64,000 nucleotides of DNA from JAJDXW01 sp965214795 (GTDB lineage Bacteria; Pseudomonadota; Gammaproteobacteria; HK1), in NCBI GenBank assembly GCA_965214795.1, contig OZ243976.1, forward strand, positions 3,534,001 to 3,598,000, written 5' to 3'. The translations under genes were made by a program, and so were the position numbers. Of the stretch, positions 57,915-64,000 are shown in pieces. The notes under the pieces are model-generated. The model was not told the origin of the DNA and ran no database searches. It worked only from the letters and a program-made list of their open reading frames with translations. Numbering within the stretch: the stretch's first letter is position 1; every line of letters starts with the position of its first letter.

Positions 57915-59114
57915 ATGCGAAATCGGAATCATCGTTACCTGGAGCGGATCCGCCGGGGCGTCGCCATCGCGGCCGCCGCCACCGCGGGACTCCTCGCGGC
58001 CCATCCGGTCCAGGCCGCCGACCCCGTGAAGATCGGCCTCGTGGCCGCCCTGTCGGGGCCGTCGGCGCAGTCCGGCGAAGCCATCACCCGCGGCCTCACC
58101 GTCGCGGTGGACGAGATCAACGCGGCCGGGGGCATCCTCGGCGGGCGCACGATCGAGCTCATCCGCCGCGACGACGAGTCGAGCCCGCCCAGGGGCGTCA
58201 TCGCGGCCCGCGAACTCATCTTCAAGGAGAAGGTCGCGGCCTTCTTCGGCGGCATCGACTCTCCGGTGTCGCTCGCCATCGTCCCGCTCGCGAACAAGTC
58301 GAAGATCCCGTTCATGGGGGTATGGGCGGCGGCCACCCCCATCACCCGCAACAACGCCGACCCCAACTACGTCTTCCGGGTATCGGCGGTCGACGCCATC
58401 GTCGACATCAAGCTGCTCCAATACGCTCACGCCACGTTCGGCGCGACGAAGATCGGGCTCATGCTGATCAACAACCCGTGGGGCGAGTCCAACGAGCGCG
58501 GCCTCCTCGCCGCGGACGCCGAGAACGACGACGTCGAGATCGTCGGGGTCGAGAAATTCGAGAACAACGACGTGGACATGATCCCGCAGCTCACCCGCCA
58601 CCAGGACAAAGGCGCGGACGCGCTCGTGCTCGTGACCAACGCCCCGCCCGGCGCGCAGATGATGAAGTCGCGCGACCGCATGGGTTGGAACGTGCCGGTG
58701 GTCTCGCACTGGGGCATCTCCGGCGGGCGCTTCCCGGAGCTTGCCGGCCCCACCGCGGGCGACGCCCACTTCGTGCAGACCTACAGCTTCTTCGGCGAGC
58801 AGGGAGAGGTCGGGAAGCGGGTGCTCGCGGCCCTCGTCGACAAGTTCGACAACATCGGCGGCCCGGAGGACGTCTTCTCGCCGGTCGGCACCGCCAACGC
58901 CTACGACGCGATGCACCTCCTCGCCAGGGCCATCGACCAGGCGGGGAGCACGGACGGCGACGCGATCCGGACCGCCCTGGAATCGCTCGGCCGGCACGAG
59001 GGCCTCATCAAGACCTACGATGCGCCGTTCAGCGCCGAAAATCACGACGCGCTGAACGAGGACGACTACATCATGGTCCGGTTCGTCGGCAACCGGATCA
59101 GCCCCGTCGAATAG
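57915..59114 (+). CDS. branched-chain-type ABC substrate-binding protein (LivK-like)
   Basis: 399 residues. Signal peptide to about residue 34 (RRGVAIAAAATAGLLAAHPVQAA), then a family 6 periplasmic-binding core: VKIGLVAALSGPSAQSGEAI, LTVAVDEINAAGGILGGRTIEL, FFGGIDSPVSLAIVPLAN, GTANAYDAMHLLARAI. Ligands of this family include branched amino acids, amides, urea and aromatic acids. The downstream amidohydrolase hints at a cyclic amide or nucleobase-like ligand. A strong hairpin lies 125 bp after the stop. Confidence 0.93.
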   Translation: MRNRNHRYLERIRRGVAIAAAATAGLLAAHPVQAADPVKIGLVAALSGPSAQSGEAITRGLTVAVDEINAAGGILGGRTIELIRRDDESSPPRGVIAARELIFKEKVAAFFGGIDSPVSLAIVPLANKSKIPFMGVWAAATPITRNNADPNYVFRVSAVDAIVDIKLLQYAHATFGATKIGLMLINNPWGESNERGLLAADAENDDVEIVGVEKFENNDVDMIPQLTRHQDKGADALVLVTNAPPGAQMMKSRDRMGWNVPVVSHWGISGGRFPELAGPTAGDAHFVQTYSFFGEQGEVGKRVLAALVDKFDNIGGPEDVFSPVGTANAYDAMHLLARAIDQAGSTDGDAIRTALESLGRHEGLIKTYDAPFSAENHDALNEDDYIMVRFVGNRISPVE

Positions 59115-59238
59115 GATGACGGGGGGGTCGGGACGGGACGGGGCGGGCCGCGCGCGCCGTGCGCCGATGCCGGACCATTTCACGCCGCGGGCCAGGTCGG
59201 CCGGAGGCATGAGCCGAGCTCGTACCGAGACGCTCCGC

Positions 59239-59290
59239 GGGTCTCCGGCCGGTCGGATTGCGCTTCGCTGATCCGACCGGCCGGAGACCC
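59239..59290 (+). terminator. 20-bp-stem hairpin downstream of livK-type gene, incorporating a REP core
   Basis: GGGTCTCCGGCCGGTCGGAT (59239-59258) and its exact complement (59271-59290) enclose a 12-nt loop. The centre GGTCGGAT..ATCCGACC is the REP motif. Likely a partial terminator or 3'-end protector that keeps binding-protein mRNA above the membrane components. Confidence 0.75.
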
Positions 59291-59436
59291 GCCCGGGACC
59301 TCCCCAGGGACCGGAGCCGCAAGGTGGAATGACCCGCGCGGCCGGTGCACGGCCCCCTCCCCCGTCCGACCCGCTTCGCGGCCGGGGTCGTGCAGGCAGG
59401 CGAGGTTCGCGCGAGTGAAGCGCGTCGCGGCCGAAG

Positions 59437-59567
59437 CAGCGGTTCTCATCTTGGCGCCTGACTTCACCCTGAACCGCAAGCCGTCTTCTCCTTGCGGCTC
59501 GACTTGCGACTCGATCCGGGGCGGATCGACGGTCGTTCCGGTCCTCGAGCGGAACCCGACGAGCAAA
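59437..59567. repeat. degraded copy of the 41237 MITE
   Basis: The left end CAGCGGTTCTCATCTTG and the inner GCGCCTGACTTCACCCTGAA..GCAAGCCGTCTTCTCCTTGCG match 41237-41380. The right end is lost after GAGCAAA, so no terminal repeat or duplication is seen. A separate 8-bp hairpin CACGGCAA-N7-TTGCCGTG lies at 59662-59684. Confidence 0.75.
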
Positions 59568-59737
59568 GCCCGACGCCTCCCCCGGCCGCCGCGAGCTCGA
59601 CCCGACCCCGAAGCGACTTCCCGTCGCGGTGGTCGCGCTCGCCTTGTCGTCCGGAAACTTTCACGGCAAACGAAAATTGCCGTGGCCGAAGCCGCCGGGC
59701 GGGGCGCGGCCCGCCGGCCGCTCGGGGTGCGCCCGCG

Positions 59738-60610
59738 GTGAGCGCGTCCACCCTCATCACCGGGATCGGGCTCGGCAGCATGTACGGGCTGCTCGCGCTC
59801 GGGTTCTACGTCACCTACGCGGTCTCGCGCACGGTCAACTTCGCGCAGGGCGGCGCCATGATGCTGGGCGCGGTGCTCACGTTCAGCTTTGCGGTCACCT
59901 GGGGCGTTCCGATGTGGCTCGCGATCCTCGCGTCCCTCGCCCTGTGCACCGCGTGGGGGGTCGTCGTCGAGCGGGTGGGGGTGCGGCCGTTCGTCCGGCG
60001 CGGCTCCGATGCCTGGCTGATGGCGACGGTCGCGATGGGGATCGTCCTCGAGAACGTGGTGCTCTTCACCTTCGGCAAGGACCCGCGCGGGATGCCCCCC
60101 TCCGCGCTCACCACCGAGGCGTTCTACGTCGCGGACATCAAGGTGCAGCCCCTGCAGGTGGTGATCCCGGTCGCGGGGCTCGCCATCGCGGTCGCCCTGC
60201 ACTGGTTCTCCCACCGGACCCGGCACGGCCGCGCCCTGCTGGCGGTGGTCCAGAACCCGGACGCGGCGCGCCTCATGGGCATCGACGTGACCGCGGCCAT
60301 CGTCCTCACGTTCGCCCTCTCCGGTCTCTTCGCGGGGATCGCGGGGATCCTCATCGCACCCCTCTTCATCATCTCCTCCACCATGGGGACCCTCTTCGGG
60401 ATCAAGGCGTTCGCGGTGGCGATCCTCGGCGGCATCACCAATGCCTGGGGGGTAATGGTGGCGGGGCTCGTCTACGGACTCGCCGAGGCCCTCATCACGT
60501 CCCTCCTCGGCTCGACGTACACCCACATCGTGACCTTCGCGCTCATCATCGTCGCCCTCGCCGTGCGGCCGCACGGCCTCTTCGGCCGGGCCGAGGTCAA
60601 GAAGGTATGA
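59738..60610 (+). CDS. branched-chain-type ABC permease (LivH-like)
   Basis: 290 residues, multi-spanning. LivH landmarks: LITGIGLGSMYGLLALGFYV, SRTVNFAQGGAMMLGAV, RPFVRRGSDAWLMATVA, NPDAARLMGIDVTA and GIKAFAVAILGGITNAWG. GTG start. The stop codon touches the left tip of a MITE-like element (60612) that separates it from the fused LivM-G-F gene. Confidence 0.92.
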   Translation: MSASTLITGIGLGSMYGLLALGFYVTYAVSRTVNFAQGGAMMLGAVLTFSFAVTWGVPMWLAILASLALCTAWGVVVERVGVRPFVRRGSDAWLMATVAMGIVLENVVLFTFGKDPRGMPPSALTTEAFYVADIKVQPLQVVIPVAGLAIAVALHWFSHRTRHGRALLAVVQNPDAARLMGIDVTAAIVLTFALSGLFAGIAGILIAPLFIISSTMGTLFGIKAFAVAILGGITNAWGVMVAGLVYGLAEALITSLLGSTYTHIVTFALIIVALAVRPHGLFGRAEVKKV

Positions 60611-60611
60611 A

Positions 60612-60797
60612 CCCGCGTTTCTCACCGACCTTCTGTGGCGGACGCCGAGCGACTCGCGGTGATCGGGCGTACTCCCTCGAGCCAGTTCGACATCGTTCGA
60701 CCATGCCTTCAGCAGCTCCCGCGCGCTCTTTCAGTCCATGCACCCGCTCACCGCAGCGTCTCGGCGTCCCCGCTACGAAGGTTGGTGAGAAATGCGG
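60612..60797. mobile_element. ~186-bp MITE-like element between livH and livM-type genes
   Basis: Left tip CCCGCGTTTCTCACCGACCT and inverted right tip CCGCATTTCTCACCAACCTT extend for ~32 bp with few mismatches. The interior is the reverse complement of the 28530/33238 family (GAAAGAGCGC.., GGGAGTACGCCCGATCACCG). Flanks TGAA/TGAC could be a decayed 4-bp duplication. The right tip includes GGTGAGAAATG, so it supplies the ribosome site and the first start codon of the next gene. Confidence 0.78.
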
Positions 60798-63296
60798 ATG
60801 ACGCTCGCCGGATGGATCGGCACCCTCGCCGCCGCCGCCCTCGTGGTGGCCGCCATCGTCTCGGCCGACGGCTACCAAGTCTACATCATCTCCCTCGTCG
60901 GGTTGACCGCGATGGTCGGGGTCGCGATCAATGTCCTGCTTGGCCTCACCGGCCAGATCTCGCTCGGGCACGCGGGGTTCTACGCGATCGGCGCCTACGT
61001 GGGGGCGATCCTGACCACCACGTACGAATGGAGCTTCTGGGCCGCCCTGCCCCTCGCGGGACTCGTCGCGGGGCTCGCGGGCATGCTGCTCGCCGTGCCG
61101 GCCCTGCGGGTGCGCGGCCCCTATCTCGCGATGGTCACCATCGCGTTCGGATTCGTCGTCGAGCAGGGCGCGGCGGAGTGGAAGGAGGTCACCGGGGGAT
61201 GGAACGGGATCATGTTCATCCCGCTCCCCGAAGCATTCGGCTACCCCTTCGTCGAGCGCGACGTCGCGCTGCTGGCGGCTCTCCTCACGTTCGCGACCGT
61301 CGCCCTCTTCGCCCGGCTCAACGCGAGCGCGTGGGGCAAGGCCATGCGCGCGGTCCGCGACTCGGAGCTCGCGTCCCGGTCGCTCGGGCTCAATCCGGTG
61401 ATGATCCGGACCGCCGCGTTCACCCTGTCCGCCGCGATCACGGGCATCGCGGGAGCCGTCTTCGCCTCCCTCACGAACTTCATCAGCCCCGAGTCGTTCC
61501 CCTTCCTGCAGTCGATCCTCTTTCTCCTCGTCGCGATCATCGGGGGGATCGGCACCGTCTTCGGCCCGGTCGTCGGCGCCCTCGTCGTGGTGCTGCTTCC
61601 GGAGTTCCTCTCCGCCCTCGCCGAGTACCGGCTGCTCTTCGTCGGGGTGCTGCTCCTCGTCGTCCTGGTGGCGACCCCCCGCGGGGTCGTGGGCGAGATC
61701 GAGCGCCGGCTCCGCCGCGTGGACGAACGGCCCGCCCGGGCCGGCGGGTTCGACGTCACCGGCTTCCTCTCCCGGCCCGGGGCCGGGGAGGCGCTCGCCG
61801 TGGAGCGGCTCTCGGTCTCCTTCGGGGGGGTGGTCGCGGTGGACCAGGTCTCCCTTCGGGCCGAGCCCGGGGAGGTGACCAGCATCATCGGTCCGAACGG
61901 CGCCGGCAAGACGTCCGTCCTCAACCTGGTCTGCGGCTACCTTCGACCGGAGGGGGGCTCCGTCAGGCTCGGGGACCGGGACGTGGCCGGACGGTCCGCC
62001 CAGTCCATCGCGCGCACCGGCATTGCGCGCACCTACCAGACCACCCAGCTCTTCGAGAACCTGTCGGTGCGCGAGAACCTCGAGATCGCGCTCCGCCGGG
62101 GACGCCTCGGCTCCCTCGGGGCGGCCCTCGCGCGGCGGCCGGCGGGCGCCTCCGAGGAACGGTCCGCGGTCGAGGCGCTGCTCGCCTTCGTCGGCTATTC
62201 CGGGCCGGTGGAGCAGCTCGCGGCCGCCCTCCCCCACGTCGACAAGCGGCTCGTCGAGATCGCCCGTGCGCTCGCCATCCGCCCCGCCGTCCTGCTCCTC
62301 GACGAGCCCGCCGCGGGGCTCGGCCATCAGGACACCGCGGACCTCGGACGACTGCTGCGCCGGATCGCGGACGCCGGCGTCGCGGTCGTCATCGTGGAGC
62401 ACGACATGACCCTCGTCATGGAGATCTCCGACCAGGTCTACGTACTCGATGCGGGCGCGTGCATCGCGCAGGGGCCGCCCGCCCGGGTCCGTGCCGACCC
62501 GCAGGTGCGCGAAGCCTACCTCGGAACCCGCGACTTCGCTTCCGCTCGCCGGGGTGCGGCGGCAGCGGCAGCGGTGGGCGAAGACCGGGTGCTGGAGGTC
62601 TCCGGCCTCACCGCCGGCTACGGAGCCGCACCGGTCCTCGAAGACATCGCGCTCACCCTGCGCGACGGCGAGATGGCGGCGGTGCTCGGCGCGAACGGCG
62701 CCGGGAAGTCGACCCTGATGCGCACCGTGACCGGCCTGCACCGCTGCGAACGGGGCAGCGTGCGGTTCGCCGGGCGCGATATCACCGCCTTCACCGCGAA
62801 CCGGACCGCCCGCGCGGGGCTCATGCTGGTTCCGGAGGGCCGGCAGGTGTTTCCGGAGCTCAGCGTGGTCGACAACATCCGCCTCGGCGCCTACACCCGC
62901 CGGGACTTCGACGACCGGACCGAGGTGGAGGCGATGCTGGACCGCTTTCCCCAGCTCCGCGCCCGCGCCACGCGCCGGGCCGGCCTCCTCTCCGGCGGGG
63001 AGCAACAGATGCTCGCCATCGCGCGCGGCCTCGTCGGCCGGCCCAAGGTCCTCCTCCTCGACGAGCCCTCCCTCGGGCTCGCCCCCGCCCTCATCAACGA
63101 GCTCTTCGACGTGCTGGTCGCGCTCCGCGACGAGGGGATCTCCATCCTGCTCGTGGACCAGATGGCGGGCCTCGCGCTGTCGGTGGCCGATCGGGGCTAT
63201 ATTCTGGAGTCGGGGCGGGTCGTCCACGAGGGGACCACGAACGAGATCCGGGAGAACCCGGCTCTCGAGAACGCTTATCTCGGTGGTTTCGAATAG
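60792..63296 (+). CDS. branched-chain-type ABC transporter: LivM permease fused to LivG and LivF ATPases
   Basis: 834 residues in one chain. 1-~310: LivM-type permease (LLGLTGQISLGHAGFYAIGAYVG). ~335-575: LivG-type ATPase (Walker A GPNGAGKTS, Walker B LLLDEPAAGLG; the usual LSGGQ is replaced by LPHVDKRLVEIARAL). ~595-834: LivF-type ATPase (GANGAGKST, LSGGEQQMLAIARGL, LLLDEPSLGLAP). With LivH it forms the importer core. ATG 60792 lies inside a MITE tip; ATG 60798 directly after the tip may be the ancestral start. Confidence 0.92.
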   Translation: MRMTLAGWIGTLAAAALVVAAIVSADGYQVYIISLVGLTAMVGVAINVLLGLTGQISLGHAGFYAIGAYVGAILTTTYEWSFWAALPLAGLVAGLAGMLLAVPALRVRGPYLAMVTIAFGFVVEQGAAEWKEVTGGWNGIMFIPLPEAFGYPFVERDVALLAALLTFATVALFARLNASAWGKAMRAVRDSELASRSLGLNPVMIRTAAFTLSAAITGIAGAVFASLTNFISPESFPFLQSILFLLVAIIGGIGTVFGPVVGALVVVLLPEFLSALAEYRLLFVGVLLLVVLVATPRGVVGEIERRLRRVDERPARAGGFDVTGFLSRPGAGEALAVERLSVSFGGVVAVDQVSLRAEPGEVTSIIGPNGAGKTSVLNLVCGYLRPEGGSVRLGDRDVAGRSAQSIARTGIARTYQTTQLFENLSVRENLEIALRRGRLGSLGAALARRPAGASEERSAVEALLAFVGYSGPVEQLAAALPHVDKRLVEIARALAIRPAVLLLDEPAAGLGHQDTADLGRLLRRIADAGVAVVIVEHDMTLVMEISDQVYVLDAGACIAQGPPARVRADPQVREAYLGTRDFASARRGAAAAAAVGEDRVLEVSGLTAGYGAAPVLEDIALTLRDGEMAAVLGANGAGKSTLMRTVTGLHRCERGSVRFAGRDITAFTANRTARAGLMLVPEGRQVFPELSVVDNIRLGAYTRRDFDDRTEVEAMLDRFPQLRARATRRAGLLSGGEQQMLAIARGLVGRPKVLLLDEPSLGLAPALINELFDVLVALRDEGISILLVDQMAGLALSVADRGYILESGRVVHEGTTNEIRENPALENAYLGGFE

Positions 63297-63349
63297 CCGC
63301 TCCCATTCACCAGCCGCTCCGGCCGACGGCCGGCGCAAGGGGAGGTGCC

Positions 63350-64000
63350 ATGGACCTCATCCTCAAGAACGCACGGGTGGCCGGCCGCCGCGACGGCCAA
63401 CCGGTGGACATCGGCATCGACGGCGGCCGGATCGCCGCCATCGAGCCCGGTCTCCCGGCGGAAGCCGAAGTCCTGGACGTCGGGGGGCGCCTCGTCGGCC
63501 CCGGCTTCGTCGAGACCCACATCCACCTCGACAAGTCCTGCATCCTCGAGCGCTGCGAATCGACGCGCGGCGATCTCGATGAGGCAATCGAGCAAGTCGC
63601 GCGGGCCAAGAAGGCGTTCACCGCCGAGGACTGCCGCGAACGGGCGGTCCGGACCCTGGAGAAGTGCCTCCGCCACGGGACCACCCACATGCGCACCCAC
63701 CTCGAGGTGGACCCGGTCATCGGGCTCCGGAGCCTCGAAGGGATCCTGCCGCTCATCGAGGAGTACCGCTGGGCCATCGACCTCGAGATCTGCGTGTTCC
63801 CCCAGGAGGGGCTGCTCAACAATCCGGGCACCGACGAGCTCATGGTGGAGGGGTTGAGGCGAGGCTGCCGGGTGGTCGGCGCGGCGCCCTACACCGACAC
63901 CGATCCGAAGGGGCAGATCGACCGGGTGTTCGAGATGGCCCGCGAGTTCGACGTCGACATCGACATGCACCTCGACTTCGGCGCCGACCACGACGATCTC
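63350..64000 (+). CDS. amidohydrolase family protein (cytosine deaminase-like), 3' end outside window
   Basis: The first 217 residues are visible. Amidohydrolase fold: DLILKNARVAGRRDGQPVDI, LVGPGFVETHIHLDKSCIL (metal-binding HxHxxK type), HGTTHMRTHLEVDP and, at the edge, DVDIDMHLDFGAD. HIHLDK and RTHLEVD are the CodA/cytosine deaminase and related isoguanine or triazine hydrolase pattern. It would deaminate or hydrolyse a heterocycle, plausibly that imported by the preceding Liv-type system. AAGGGGAGGTGCC precedes the ATG. Confidence 0.9.
   Translation, partial: MDLILKNARVAGRRDGQPVDIGIDGGRIAAIEPGLPAEAEVLDVGGRLVGPGFVETHIHLDKSCILERCESTRGDLDEAIEQVARAKKAFTAEDCRERAVRTLEKCLRHGTTHMRTHLEVDPVIGLRSLEGILPLIEEYRWAIDLEICVFPQEGLLNNPGTDELMVEGLRRGCRVVGAAPYTDTDPKGQIDRVFEMAREFDVDIDMHLDFGADHDDL

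Noticed and set aside
60597..63338. 913-codon open frame on the - strand
   Set aside because: Exact antisense of the livM-G-F fusion; composition is repetitive E/G/D/R with no motif.

Overview
This is a GC-rich (roughly two-thirds G+C) proteobacterial chromosome segment. It is dense in ABC importers and amino-acid or one-carbon catabolism and has unusually many small non-coding repeats. Alpha- or gammaproteobacteria both fit. The order corrinoid protein / DUF1638 / small 'virulence factor' protein / methyltetrahydrofolate methyltransferase / ASKHA activase is familiar from alphaproteobacteria. The REP hairpins (GTCGGATTA...TAATCCGAC) are commoner in gammaproteobacteria. I see no rRNA, tRNA, CRISPR array or replication origin.

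Layout. 1-6.6 kb: two sugar-type ABC import operons facing each other (a permease pair on +; binding protein, two permeases and ATPase on -). 6.9-10.9 kb: Uma2-type nuclease, truncated inositol-phosphate synthase, MOSC protein, glycerol kinase. 10.9-12.9 kb: AT-richer remnant of a two-gene ATPase/nuclease system with the second gene cut off. 12.8-23.7 kb: GlxA/GbdR-type regulator and a corrinoid-dependent demethylation cluster (non-pyrrolysine MttB-like methyltransferase, dimethylglycine-dehydrogenase-like enzyme, corrinoid protein, DUF1638, small protein, methyl-THF methyltransferase, reductive activase). 23.8-31.3 kb: polar amino-acid ABC importer (with a permease-ATPase fusion), an amine-dehydrogenase-like enzyme and a divergent FAD oxidoreductase; a DUF6338 gene, a MITE and transposase fragments sit inside the importer genes. 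31.3-34.5 kb: class II aldolase, universal stress protein, MNT/HEPT toxin-antitoxin. 34.7-41.7 kb: NHLP-type peptide export system (HlyD, C39 peptidase-ABC, second ABC) with a divergent 58-residue candidate precursor ending its leader in IVGG.

41.8-45.3 kb: class III aminotransferase, agmatinase-like ureohydrolase and AhpD-like protein. 45.36-50.86 kb: an AT-richer island bounded by 34-bp near-perfect direct repeats (one mismatch). It holds a toxin / zinc-finger-HTH antitoxin pair, a KGGVGR-type ATPase with TPR-like repeats, broken DUF4365 and HNH genes, and a DUF4338 transposase fragment. 50.9-57.3 kb: PIF1-like helicase, YHS protein, nickel-pincer cofactor genes larC-larE-larB without larA, and a BrnT toxin / HTH antitoxin pair. 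57.9-64 kb: branched-chain-type ABC importer with a permease-ATPase-ATPase triple fusion, leading into an amidohydrolase cut by the window end.

The catabolic parts fit together as uptake of methylated amines, amino acids and heterocycles, followed by demethylation, deamination or hydrolysis. Between them lie at least five families of short dispersed elements. Three have recognisable terminal inverted repeats and target-site duplications (9, 7 and 4 bp), and some of their ends supply stop or start codons of neighbouring genes.
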